A stretch of 64,000 nt of DNA from Lytechinus variegatus (Eukaryota > Echinodermata > Echinoidea > Temnopleuroida > Toxopneustidae), in NCBI RefSeq assembly GCF_018143015.1, contig NC_054746.1, positions 31,833,129 to 31,897,128 on the forward strand. The letters are read 5' to 3'. How positions within the stretch are numbered: position 1 is the first letter of the stretch; the number at the start of each line of letters is the position of its first letter. Under the pieces are notes generated by a model. The model was not told the origin of the DNA. It did no database searches and worked only from the letters and a program-made list of their open reading frames with translations. The position numbers and the translations under genes are program-made. Of the stretch, positions 34,701-48,800 are shown piece after piece.

Positions 34701-36689
34701 TCTACATCGAAAAGCCTATACACGTATTTCATCAAGATCCATTTGTTGTTGCCTGGTTGTATAAAGGTTCCGTAACTTTCTTCGTACTACACAGTACAAG
34801 AAAGGAATGGTACAAGTAACCAGGGATTGTGTTTATGAAGTCTTACAAATGTACAGATGCACATATTCATGTACAGACTTCCATTGAATCCTTCATTGTA
34901 TGAGAGCTCTGTAATACCCTGTCTATGGCTCTCCCACTCCAACCCATTCCCCAAAGCGGATTTATATCAGCCTGCAAAGACACAAAGGCATCACCAAGCT
35001 AATATGGTAGTCAGATTTGTAAAGGATGCTCTGTAGTAGGAAATACTACATCTATATACAGACCAAGTCCCCTGACTGTTTACAGAGCTTTTGAGATGGG
35101 TCCTTTGTTTAAGAGTTCCCTGTGTACCCCTTGTCAAAGGACACTGGTCAAACATTAGTTTAAGGATTTGAAGAAGAAAAGAAAGAGAACCTTGATTGTT
35201 TGAACTGTGCCACCCAACTGTCATTTCCAGTGTTACTGTTTGTAAACATACAGGTAGAATCTATAAATATGTTCCATCAACTAGGAAGGATGTTTTTGAG
35301 AGGCATGTGACTTGTTGAAAATAAGAGGCATACATGTAGATACATGGAGGGGGAGGGGTAGTGTCATTTTTCTCTTTCATCATCTAGAACATTTAGGCCA
35401 TCCTGAAGAGTTTATGCTAGCCCAGATCTTGAGGCTGGCCTAAGATCTGAACCATTCCAAAATGGCCTGGGCTTTTGACAAGGTACAGAGGCTATTCCTT
35501 GGTGGGCAGGTACTTAGGGGAGACTATAAAGCAGCAATACAGACAAGAGAGACAGAGTGTGAATATGCCAATAGATCAATGTCTGGTAAATGATCCATTA
35601 CCAAAAGATCAATGTTACCTGATTTATCCTACTGTACTGTGCATCCAAAATATTAAAGAATGATACCTTTACTAGCATAAAATGTGCTGAACATGATTGG
35701 TATTAAGGAATAAAAAGACATGAAATAGACTATACATGAAAAATGAATTACTGAGGGGAAAAAATCATACAGGCTTACAGTGTAATAACTTTATTTATTT
35801 TCAGTGTGTAAGGGAGGTTCCATTTGAGGGTTTAAAATCATACGTTCTGTGGATTCCCTCAAAACTGTAATAGGGTTTTCATTTAGGGTGCTTCTTAAAA
35901 AATAATTTCATGGATGACATGCAATACTCAATTACACATTCTCCTCTTTCTAGAAAGTTGTATTTCCCCCCAAACAGAGAAGTGAAATGTCTATATATCT
36001 TTTATTGTGGGTCTCTATTTTGAAGCCTCACATTTTCATCATGGTAATAAATAGATGGAAGTCTTTCAAGTTAGCATAAAATACCTTCTGTTTTGTAAAC
36101 TCTGTTTAAAGCAAAAAGTGAACTGCACTTTTGTTTCACACACTGATTCGTGTAGGTGTGCATAGTAGTGTGCTTTACTTTTAGCTATTTCATTTTACTT
36201 ATAGTTATTCCAGATTTGTTTAATAGAGTGAACTGCATGAGTAAACTTCAAATTGTCTCCTGAAGTAGATCAGAGAAATCTACAATTTTTGTTGTGTTTT
36301 GATAATTTTCGCGTAATTATAGATAAATATACACTTGTATTTAACCTTAACAATTACAACAATGTACATGTATATAAAAATGCATTCACAACTTTTTTTT
36401 TACATGTACACAATGATGTATAAATAAACTCTTGATCAGAAATCTTCAAATTGTTGGTTCAATTACATGTGTATTCCTCTAACAAGACTTGTTGCAATCC
36501 TTGCTTGTAGAGCCATTTTTTGGATGTCCACATCGAAACAGTCATGAACTAATCCAATTGTTTTTTTAATTTCATGAGCCCTTTTATTTTGAAAAAGATG
36601 TTCAGCATTAAAGATTAGTATTAATCTACTTTACGTATAAATATACGAAAAATAATTTCAATCTTGATATTTTGTTGTTTCCAATGCAG
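31740..36689. other. No gene recognised upstream of the first kinesin exon
   Basis: 31815-32045 is locally GC-rich with TATGCAAAT repeats and a GGGACCGCTCAGC-type complement; the rest is AT-rich. A motor N-terminal exon (VRVRP-type strand and the FDY-type segment before the P-loop) was looked for by eye and not found. Confidence 0.4.
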
Positions 36690-36806
36690 ATTTTCAATGA
36701 TCTTGGCAGTGAGATATTGGATTCAAGCTTCGATGGATATAATGTCTGTCTGTTTGCCTACGGGCAGACAGGATCTGGAAAGACATTCACCATGATGGGA
36801 GATGAG
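36690..36806 (+). CDS. STARD9: Kinesin exon with the ATP-binding P-loop
   Basis: 39 codons from the acceptor CCAATGCAG to the donor GATGAG|GTAAGA, both phase 0. It encodes [20 protein letters not shown], then [19 protein letters not shown]. The P-loop GQTGSGKT occupies 36762-36785 and binds the ATP phosphates. The preceding GYN-C-FAYG strand is the kinesin signature. All catalytic P-loop residues are intact. The exon expected before it, ending in the central FD segment, is not seen. Confidence 0.97.
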
Positions 36807-39800
36807 GTAAGAAAATATTGATTGAGGTATTCACACATGCTCTAAGAGAAAAATATAAATATCAATTATAAGAACTTGTTACTGTATGTAAACCTCACAG
36901 CATTTATGTCTGCCAGAGCCAGATGAAGTTATTTTAGTTTTGAGCCTGCAACAAGAGTCATGCATAAAAAAAGAATATCTCATAGGTGAGAGTTTTTTCA
37001 TAAAAAAAAAAAACAGTTGAACTCAACAACATATTCCTTAAAAAGCTTTTGGACCGACTATGATGTTTTTTTCAAATACTTTTGGTGAATTTTTTTTTTA
37101 CATACTTGCCTCATTTTTTCTATCCAAAAGCCTTTGAACAAATAATGCTTCCCAGTTTTTACTCTTTCCCAAATAAGTCTTTTGTAACCAGAAGTACTAA
37201 TACATGTAAGTGGGGGAATTATGTAATCCTTATACTGCTGGGAAACTAGTTTTCAGAACTGAAGTGACTTCCCTGGGTAAATATACCTATATTATTATTA
37301 TTGTTATTAATATCACAGGGTAATATAGATACTAGTATTGTCATAGTTCATATCATGGATATAGTAGGATCCATGTCCAGATTAAGTGTGATGAAAATTT
37401 TGCTGTGAAGTATTGAAACAATTTCTGAATATTCTGGAAGAAGGAATTTTTAATTTGGTATCGCATCACTAATTTGACATGAAAAATAAGAATCTGAATT
37501 CTCATAGGGTTGTATTTTTTCATGCAACACTTGCTGGATTTTGAAAAAAAGGGAAAATGTTATGATATTAAACAAATAAACAAAGGAATTTAGTTAAATT
37601 ATCTTACATATTTTGAAGAGTAGGTTCTGGTTAATCCAAAATATATAATCCTGTATTAAATCCAAATTATTTCTCAAAAATAATTGCAAACATTTCAATG
37701 ATAGTGTGCAAATAATTCCACAGAAGTTATTGTTGTACTCCAGGTGTAGATGAACTATGCTCTGACATGAAGTCTAGCTTGAAACTCTGAGCTCTGAGCT
37801 GATCCTTGAAGAAACTGCCAGCTTTTATATATAAATTTCCAATATACTGTAAGCTTTTAGTACTGTCTTTAAGAAGAACATACTGCTTCTTCCTTGAACA
37901 GTCCAGATCTACTTGTTTTGAAGACTCTTGAATGACCTCAATTAAATTAACAATGTAAACAACATAGCTAAACATATTGTCCCTATTCCCTGCCAGCAGT
38001 CCCTATTGTCCGTCAAGTTCATTGTACATTACAAAAATGCCAAAATTACTCAGCCTTATATTATTTAATATGTGTACATATCAAAGCTTAATTGAAACAT
38101 TCTGGAATATTCTTATTACGTAATGAATATCCATAATCCTTAGAAAAAAACAAGCTAAATGGATGAATGTAATTTCTCTTTCAAGTAACAATATATTTCC
38201 ATTCTTTGTTCACAGTTTTATAAACATTTCAAAGCCAAAGAAAATACAGTTACTTATAATTCATATTAAGCCCTTGTGATAAATCACCAAACTAATTTAA
38301 AAATAAATGATGTTGATAGATTCATTAATAGGTCTCTGGTGTAAAAAAAATCATTGAACTCTGTCGAGAGTTCACTAAATGCTTTCATTGTGTAGATCTA
38401 TAGTTTTTATATATATATATATACACTGTATATATATATATCCGAAGATGTCCGATAATATCTGTAACTGTAGCCATCTCACGAGATCTTGATATCTCGT
38501 TAAGCGTCCTAATTACAATCTCATATGGGATGAAGGGCCGGAGAACCTGCGTTGCCTAGCGATCGGATCTTTTAACTCATCCATGGATGGCAATATCTCA
38601 TCATCTGTGCGGTTAAGAATTAGCTCTAATCATCCTCTAAGTTCATTTTCTGGATGTTGCGCACCAGGCCGTGTCGGATGTTGAGAAGGGATGCAGGGAG
38701 ATTACTGGTACAGTGTGAGGTATCTTTAGCAGTTGCAAGATAAAAGTTATGGAAATTGACATAACTAATTTCTCAAAATAACCACATTGTAATCTTTTAA
38801 GATTCAAGATTATTTTATTGGTCTATGAAAGCAAGCATAGTAGCATACAAAGAAATTTAGTTTCCAGTGGCTTTGAAATAAATACACAAAGATGAAAAAT
38901 ACAATATATCGTAATAACTATCATAATCTTTTGTCAACTTTGGTTGGTAGTCATCATAATTCATCATAAGTTACAATTAACCAGAGCTTTACAACTACTT
39001 TAAGAACTACAGTGCGTATCAAAAAAAAGTTTACACTTAGAAAAAATCCTGTAAAATTATATTTTTGTAATATCCTGACGATTTTTCCAAATTTTAGCAT
39101 TGGTACAGATCCATTTAAGCAAATGACGATATAACTGTCGAAAAATATTTCCGCTTGAGTGAGCACCACTTACTTTTGAAAAGTTGGTGAAAAATGATTT
39201 GCGCAGAACTTTGAAATAGTTATGCGAAAAAAAGTAGACCTTAATCATGAAGAACACATGGAAATTAGTTAGTAAAATTGATTTGAAGATATCTTTTACC
39301 TTTTTAAACTTGTTTCCTTGCCCAAACACTTCAAGGAGTGCATTGCGCCCCACCCCACTCCCCCACACACCGAGTCCATCGTAACAATATTTGCTTTACA
39401 CTGAGCTGTGATTTACAGGAAATGGCTTAGGCTTGATTTTTCATTTTGTTAATCATTGCCAAGCTTGGGAAAAGTGTGGAGAAACAAGTATTAAATGAAA
39501 AATGAAATGTAAGCCAACTTTAATGATAAAAACTAGTGAAAAATGCTGGAGATATCTGATATAAACTTTTGTTCAGATTCAGTTATGTCCTCAGATCCAG
39601 CTGGCACAAAAAGGGTAAAGGTTGTGCTTACTAAGTGTTGAAATTTCAAATTTGGGTGGCAAAATTATTACAAAATGCTTGAATGTATCCATTTTATGTC
39701 AATTGGCTAAAAGTGCTAGGGAAATTTATGAGAAATGCTTCGCAGGGTAATTTTGATTTCGCCCTTTCCCCTTGACACAGCATGAAAACAAGCATTTCTG

Positions 39801-42800
39801 CGCAAACAGATTTCTGCGAGCTTTACAAAAATGAACAGTGCTCACTCAAGTGTAACATTCTGTCAAAATTTTTTATTTCATTGGATAGATGAGACCCAAA
39901 CCCATAATTATATGTGAAAAAATTACCCACATGTTGCATATTTGTTAATTCCCATGGCTTTTTCAAAGTGTAAACTTTTTTTTGATACGCACTGTATAGT
40001 CTTTAAAGACAATAAAAACAACGTTTTGTATTTGTCTTCAATATTTAGCATACAAATATTAAGCCTCAATATGCCAAATCAAAATAAAGGATAAGACATT
40101 AAAATGTGGATGGGAAATGACCAGGGGCTGTTACCGAAAGCATTAGCTGAATATATTCCTTTGCTAATTGAATGAGTTCCTTATAACTGTAACTGATTTT
40201 TTACAACTCACTTACTGAAAAAAAATCATATTTAAACTATAGCTGATGGGAATTCTAATGATTGATGATCTGACTTAGCACTTAAAATATTTCATTCTTT
40301 CAAGTATCATGCATTACTTATGCATGATACAATTCATGAAATATCTACAAAATTACAAATATAAACCCAGTAATATAGAGAGCAGGAAGTCATACAATAA
40401 AATTGGCAGTTACTATGTTAGATTGCTATTGAAAAATTGAGTTTAATTTGTTATGTATCATTTATCATAAATGTATCATTTATGATGATGTAGAAAAATG
40501 TTTTTGTCCTTATAATTCAAGTCGTATTCATTTCCAAAAAAAAAATAATTGCAGAGTATCATAGACCAAGTAACTTTATTTCTTTGAGGAAAAAAAATCA
40601 CACGCTTCTATCCCAACCACATCGGCACTTCCTGCTGAAACACCCCTCAACACCCATGTTGAAAATGAACAGTTGTGAAAACTGACATCTGTCTGTGTCT
40701 TGTTCCTTGGGGGCGATATTATTAACGGCTGCGTTTCCCATCGGCTGAATGCCTATTAGTGCTGCTTTCCCCCTTCAGAACAAAAAATACATTGCTTTGT
40801 GTGCACAGTAATTGAGATATGATGTTCATGGTCACGATAATGCAAAGGTATTGATTTTCCATCCTTGGAATTTTCTCTTAATTTGATTAGTGGTATGGAG
40901 TTCCTTTGTGGCCAAAAGGGTTTTCAAATGCATGCTCTTTGTAGCAAAGATGTTGCATAGAGTAGTGATTGAAGAATATAGGTCTGCAACATTTCTGGAT
41001 ATCCCTTTTAATCAGAGATACACTGTACAAATGTTGGAGAAAAAAAAGGACAAATAGCAGAGAAAATGTGCTCTTCTCTTTAAATTTAGGTTTACCTCTT
41101 CCCCCAACCCCACCCGAGTAGTGCCCTCTCTTTGTAATGTATTTAAAAAAGGCTCTTTGAACACTTACAAATTTAGTGATTGCATACATGTATGTTGGAC
41201 AGCTACAAACAATGGAAATTACAAATAAATTGGCCAAAAATGGCAATTATCACAGCAAGAGTTAAAAATTAAGTAAGTATAAGACGGGCTAATTGAGACT
41301 GCTCTCATCTTTAGTTTCCAGTGAAATGTAGAATAATATGATATATGTATATAATTTGAATATCTTTAGTGAAGGTATAATGCACCATAATTCACATCGA
41401 TATTACCATTACTTTAGCATACAGTGTATTTCAGATTACGTTTGTTTTAATCAGTGAGATAAGGAATATTTACCAAGCAGACCCATTTTATATTTGTTGA
41501 GTAAATAATAGAGATCTTTGCTCTTCTATGGTTCAGGTACATACATGTACGTGTATGTATGTCATTCTCAATGACACATATTCATATAGGTGTATTTGAG
41601 TTAAATCATGTATTATTAAATCATTGATGAATTATTGGCAGCCAAATATGGGAACTCTGTTTGTTATTGTGGTACTAACAAAATATATCTGTGCTCCTTA
41701 TACATGATGGAAGTGTTTTTACACTATAGATTTAAGAACATTTTCTGTCACTCTGCGGAAATAAAAAACCATGTTGCCTAAATATGGTAGGCCTACATGT
41801 AATATAGTGGAATGTCATCTCAAGGCATTTATCTACCTTTACCACTCTCCACCCGGGTTTAGTGGATTGTTACCCAGCATAGGAAGAAACTCCTTGAATA
41901 TATTGTAATTATGAAACTAATATTGTTTTTCTTGTTGTTTAAGGCGGATCAAGGAGTCATCCCTAGACTGTGCGAGAGTCTTCTTGAGAGGGTTAGTAGC
42001 TATGAGGAGGATGTCACCTTTAAAGTGGAAGTCAGGTAAAATTACTTCTTTAACATTTGATTTGATATTGATCAATCTATGCATTTATACCTCTTACATG
42101 TATCTCTTCAGATTCTACAATTTGATAAGAAATTGTGCATCTGTTTTGATCTCCATTACTGGTGATCAAAACTCTATCAGTGTTTACATTGATTCAAAGA
42201 AATCTATTTATTTACTTTTCTCCTTTCTGCTTGTCTTTTTTCATATGTATTTTATTCATTTTCTTTAGAATTTACAATCTGATTATTTGCTTTTTTTAAT
42301 ACAACTATAACAAATCTATTTTGATCTTCATTGCTGATAATTAACACACCAATGCTTTTTTTTTGGTATTTTCTTTTCTTTCTCAGTTTTCTAGAGATCT
42401 ACAATGAGAGGGTACGAGATCTGCTGGCTCCACCCAACAAGGCCAAGTACTCACTCAAAGTACGGGAACATCCTAAAGATGGACCATATGTACAAGGTAA
42501 ATAAATAAGAAGATTAAACTGTATGTAATTTTCTACATGTTGTCTTTTTTCTCAAATTCAAAATGAAGTTTTGAATGTGTTATTTTGTAAGCAATGTTCA
42601 CATGTACATTTTGATCACATAATGACTTTCAAAGCGGTTAAATGGTACATTTAGCACTGATGGAAGTTAAATTGAGCATGATGAATGTTAAATTGAGTGA
42701 GAGGGATTAGATTAGGCTTAGATTGACTTTGAATCCAGGTGTTCAAAATATTGACCTTGAAATTCCCCTCATCAATTACCCCACTTTTATTTACTATGCA

Positions 42801-45800
42801 AGACACATCTTCATCAGCGTTAGTTTTCAAAATCTTTTGCTATTCCTGATCAGGCTAACTATCTTCATAAACACAATCTCAAATTTGTAATGAAGATGCT
42901 ATTATTTTCAGGATTGTGATCTAGAGTCAATAAGGATTTAGTAAGTGCAAAATAGAGCATGACATGTATTTGATTATCTTCCAGCTAATTAGCCAAAGTG
43001 AAGATGCACTTGAGTTTTATCTTGATGAAGAGGCATTGGATTGCATACACTAATGTACAGGCCAGTGCTGATATAGAGACAACTGTTTAGACTGTTTTCA
43101 CTCCACTTTATATTTCCAAAGACCATCACTTTCTTGATTAGCTCTTTTCCCATGGAACATACCTGCCACTTTTTTGCTCCCCCCTCAAGTCAGATCTTCA
43201 GTATATTCAAAATAAAACTGATTCATTTAATCATTCCTTTTAATCAAGTTAAAAATTACCTTTGTTAAGTCTTGTATTTTAGTAAGTGCTATTTGAAAGT
43301 CCATAAAACTTGTTATTGCTCTTTCTTTCATTGAATTCATTTGATTGGAGGAAAAGATTCTGATATTGTAATAAGCTCTATTTCGGATGCATTTACATGC
43401 AGAGCGTAGGGGGTCACTGGCAATGCCTTCTTGTAGCATTCCCAGCATATACAATATCAGAGTACCTGAAATGAATAAGGCTTGTCTTTCCTCCTGGATG
43501 CTCAGGTTTCTGCTCCAGCTTGAGAAATGTTTATGACCAAAACAAGCATACCCTTCTTGGCAAGGATTGGGTAGAGCTTGAGTGAATGGAAAGCTGATAT
43601 GAAGCAATAAGCTTATTATGTCATTCCTGATGATGTAAATCTCTGCTGGATTTTTCTTTGGTTTGGTATTGACTAGCATGAAGGGGAATGACCATTTTTT
43701 TTTCATTTTGGCTGCAGAAAACTACTTGTATGCCAACTGATACAATTGTTGTAGTAAATCAATGTATCTTCAATATATAGATTAGTGGTTTTACTTCTAT
43801 AAACAAGTATTAGTTTATGCATGTTAGATGGGGGGGGGGGGCCAAATGAAAATCGAATGATTACAGGTAGTTCCAAAGAAAGTTGGTGTTCTCCTATTTA
43901 TTGTTTCTTATCTACAAGATTGGCCATCTAGACATATCTTACTGCAAAGGAAGTATTTCCATGTTTGTAAATAAGCAAATTATTGAGTGTTGCAAAAGCT
44001 GTTTTACAATCAAATGCAAGTTAAGTTTAACATGTACACCTGATTGATCAATTTGACCTAAAGCAAATCAATTAAGCAGGCCAGCAATTAATCACAATTT
44101 TTGTAATCAAATTAATATATTGTGACTGATTTATTGTGTTTGAATGTTAAGTTTGATTTGAAAATTTATAACTCAATGATCAATTTAACATATAGAAAGC
44201 AATTCATACTTAATAAAAGTATGAATTATACTTAAGTATACTTATTACACTTTACAAACTAAATTTGATTGGCCACTTTTTGTACTTTACTAGAATTACA
44301 AGTAAGATTCATGAACATAGATCTAGGTTTATATGTCTTATCAAATCTCATTTATTTCTATAACCCTTCCCCCTTAGATTTAAAATGAGTAAAGAAAAAG
44401 TGCAGGATTTTATTTTTTTTACTTGAGCTGCAGTTCCTTCCCTTCATAGTGCTCCCTTTTTTCAAATTGAGCAGTGCATTTTCCAAATCAAAGCAGCAAA
44501 ATATATGTTTAATTTGACATGTGCCTGGAGATGTTTAGAAAATTTAACAAGTTGTGATTTATTACACTTTACAAAACTGAATGTGTCAATTGCCTTCTCA
44601 GACCTCTTAATATCCCAGTAGCACATTTCTGATTGGCAGTGACCTCAAATGAACTTTTGGTATCAGTTAAGCATTTCATTATTCCTAGTGGATGGGGTAT
44701 GGAGGTCATTATTACAATAGGCTAATCTAGCCAGACCCTATTGTTCATTACATGTAGATCCATTTTGTTTGTATACAACATACTGTATTATTTGTTATTT
44801 ATACTGTAAAGTATAGCATGATTTGATGTTAACGTTGAATTTGGTACACATTATAGTTCTTTCAAATTCATGAATGTACATTGATATACAAAAAATGAAT
44901 GTTTATGAGTGCAATGGACAGAATACTTCATGAGGTGAAAAATGAAATGATCCATTCACTGAGGCGTAGCCGAGTTGAATGGATCATTATTTCATCTTTC
45001 ACCGAATGAAGTATTCTGTCCATTGCACAAATGAAAAACATTCATTATTTGGTTTATGTGACACATAAAGATTGATTTTTTTTTTCATGTGAAATTTATG
45101 AATTTAGATGCAAAACATGCTCATGCAGTGCGAGTTCGGTCTGTTGATTGTTACGTCATTACAACATGCGTATTTATTTGTCCATGAGCTGTCTCGGTGT
45201 GCGCGTGCAATGGACAAAATCGTATGGATCCAAAATTGCACAGTTGATGATGTCATTGCAAAATGGGCTGAATGAACGATATCAAACAACCAATCAAATC
45301 GCAAGGATCTATCTAGGTGTACTATAATATACTCTGTAGAATTATGCTTTATAGGCCTAGTTTATGTTTTCATTTTATAAAATAAAGAATAATGCACATT
45401 AAGACTTCTGAGAAATGAAGAAAAGTTAATTGTAAAATGTAAAATGTATCAATGACATTTGCTAAGTTAAACAAGTTTACAAAAGTAAATATATACCAAT
45501 GTTAGTTATATGTCCAGTATTATTAAACTGTACATCTTTTGCCAGCTGTATAATCACCTTCAGACAAGACAAATGTGCAGGGGAAATCTCAATGCCTCAG
45601 GTCCCACTTTGAGGAGGTGCAAAATGAGGGGAAAAGTAATCCCCTAAAAAAAATCTAAATAAAGAGTACTCTTAAAGATTAATAAACTTAAAAGCAATGA
45701 AGTCATAATTTCATCCCTCAGATCCATGCACTGTTTTTCATCAACATGCCACCGCTCCAGATCTGTACATAATTCAGTAGTACATGTATGATGTATTATT

Positions 45801-48800
45801 TATGGATTGGCTTGCAATATTGATCACCTTTAATGATTAATATGGCATCCTGTAGCTCTAATATAGTGTTTGCCCACCCATAACATACATCCTATAGTGA
45901 GATGACATTTGCCTACCCTAGCGCCCCCCAACACAAAGGTTAGTGATTAATTGTACTCTTGATTTTGAATATTGATTGTACATTGTAGTCAATGCAATCA
46001 TTGTAAAAAAAATTTCTACAATGATTTCTGAGCTTTGTGTTAAGGGACCTAGATGTGCATGCATGTCTTTGGCTTGAAACAGATCTTGATGTCCTCTCGA
46101 TATGGACATTATAGTACTTACCTCCCATTGAGTTGGAGGTTTGTTGACAAGTCAAGGATGTTTTTAATGAAGGAATGTTAAACATTTATGTGTGTCTGTT
46201 GAGTGATCATGTCATTATTTGCTGTTAAGTGTTTGCTTTTGTGACATGTTAGCTACACCAAGCACTGAGTTTGAATCATAAATCTTTATTAATTGACCAT
46301 TTGAATTGATGTAGAATTACATGAAGATTTGCTCGCTTTCTTATATTTCAACCTATCTTTCCCCGTATGATGAGGCAACTCTACAGTCTATTATTAATGG
46401 TTTACAACTCATAGTCAAGCAACTTAAAGCAATAATAATTTGCTACCAGTACCCTCAACTTGTGAAATTTGGAAATCAGTAATCAAATGCAACATTTTAC
46501 AAAGTTTATTGTTAATTACTGGTGAACAGGTGTATGGATTGATTAACTTCTAGCCATGAAACTTACAAATACAATTCAGCATATGAACTGGGCAAAAAGC
46601 TTCTATTAAAGGTCAAAAGCATTTAAAATTAAACATCTGGAACCAGTATTTTTTATTTTTTAATAATCATTTTTGAAAATGTTAGAATGGGACGTTGAAT
46701 ATCCCACTTTTGAAAACTTGAAAGCGTGATGTTTTGAAGAGGACTGGGGAAGTGTTTAGACTAGACTATAACCTTGGCCTTTACAATGTAAGTGCTATTC
46801 CAGAGGGACTATTCTTTGTCCATTCCTGTCACTTCACAGCTAAGCCCTGGCTTAGGGCTCTATTTATTCTAGCACATATGGGACTATGGAGAAATATGTC
46901 TTTACCCAATGAGAGATTTCAAAGCATTTTTTTTTACCTGTTACACTGTGTGTTTGAGAGTTTCAAACTTTGGTTGCTAGGATAGATGTCATTGAGTTCA
47001 GATATTCGTCCTTGGTATTAATGGATTACCTTACAAATCTAAAGAAATAAGTGATGTATAATTTTACAAAATTAACTTTGATTTATAAGCATATTTTCTT
47101 CTCCTGACATTGTAGTGTGTAACATTTATCTATGAATTTGATTAATGAAAGTATTTAAGCCCATAACATGGAAAAAAATTATTTCAGTTTAATTCACATG
47201 TTCCTTCCCAGAGGTCTTCTCATCCTACTTGAAATTTGCAGTATGTAGCTGGTACATTTCATGCTCCACACAAATAAAACAATTTCATTTGAATTAATTG
47301 AGGTTTCCAATATGATTCTATCTAGGAATACATCATGAAATATTTCAATTCAGTTATTGAATATGAAACATTTATTAATTTGAGGAATTACATACACTAA
47401 CTTGCTCATCAATCTACAACAAAACTTCTTCCTACTTTAGATCTATCCCATCATCTGGTGTCAGACTACGCGCAGGTGCTTTCACTAATGCATGATGGGA
47501 ATCTCCAGCGGACCACAGCGGCGACCCATATGCACGAGCTGAGCAGTCGATCACACGCCATCTTCACCATCACGTTCATACAGGTTCGTTAGACTCGGAC
47601 GGAAGAATTAATTAACCTTTAAAATGCATTTCAATGGGAAAAACAAAAGATTTTTTTAAACAATGCATTATAGAAGAGAAGAAAAGTTAAAAGTACAAGA
47701 CTGAGTCATTACCAACTGTTTTCATAGAATGTCTGTAAAATAATTAAGAGCTCATGACTCATAAATTTATGAAGAATAAGAGCTGAGCATTTTCAAAGGT
47801 TATAAGGATGGAAAATGAATTACTAATACGAAGAGACGTGTGTTCCCAGAAAACTGACATACAATTTATGGCATTAGATACATATCGACTGCAATTGCAA
47901 TCTTGATTTGAATTAGTTTAGTAATTAATTAATCAGTATTGAGCCAGAGATAATTGGCACATGGGTAGATGAAGGTTCCCCTGCAGAAATTTAAGCGTGC
48001 CGCTTGCTAGTAACTAGCATGCGACTAGCAGGGCGCTCGCTTAATAAGCGAGTGCATGCTAGCGAACAGTCCCTGCTCGCTAAAAGATCGCTTAACTATT
48101 ACTCTGCATGCATATCACACGCTTATTAAGCTAGCCGCATGCTAGTTACTAGCATGCCGCAAGCTTGCGCAAGCTAGTCGCACGCTTCCCGCAAGCTTGG
48201 AAATTTCTGTAGGGGTTAATTAGTTATAGAATTCAAGTAAAGCTTAGCTTTTGAAGATTATAATGATGGAAAGTTAATTTGCTAATAAAAAGCTTGTGTT
48301 CCTTGAAGCCTACTTACATTCTATCTAATAGGTACTAATTGTAAATTATTTTCATTAGATTGAATAATTAATATATTGGTAATGAGCCAGACACAATCTG
48401 CACATGGGTAGATGAAGGTCAATTAGGTCATGTAGGAATTTGAAACCTTACCTAGATAAATGTTTTACTGTTATGCTTTCAAAGGAAACCCAGATTTATT
48501 GTTGGGAGCTAGAGTTCTTTGCAAGAGGGAAAAACAAAGATATCTGGGGGGGGGGGGGGGTATTGTCATTACTCATTAATGTAAATGCATGGAAGGGGAC
48601 ATCTTCAGATCCAATAAATTTGAGAATATCAGGGTCACTTTGCTCATTTGAACCAAAGCTTGTTACTCAAAAGCCAATTGTGTACTTGCCTAATGATGCA
48701 ATGGAAGTTTGATTGTATCAACACGAGATGCTACATGTAAGTCATTAATACAGTATAAGCTGATAGGATAAAGTATTTTTTTTTGCAAAAAAGTTTCATT

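Larger units (their letters stand above)
36807..41943 (+). other. Kinesin intron after the P-loop exon
   Basis: It contains a TA microsatellite (38408-38442), a stretch at 38813-38900 resembling the 3' end of an old retroposon, and the Tc1/mariner-type element at 39010-39994. Nothing else is recognised. Short open frames on the - strand lie in these repeats. Confidence 0.6.

Noticed and set aside
38813..38900. ATTATTTTATTGGTCTATGAAA-like stretch considered as the 3' end of a retroposon
   Set aside because: Too short and without a reverse-transcriptase frame or tail to name a family; mentioned only as a possibility.
43227..43706. 159-codon - strand open frame in a kinesin intron
   Set aside because: No recognised motif, no splice borders, ordinary AT-rich codon usage, and no similarity to neighbours.
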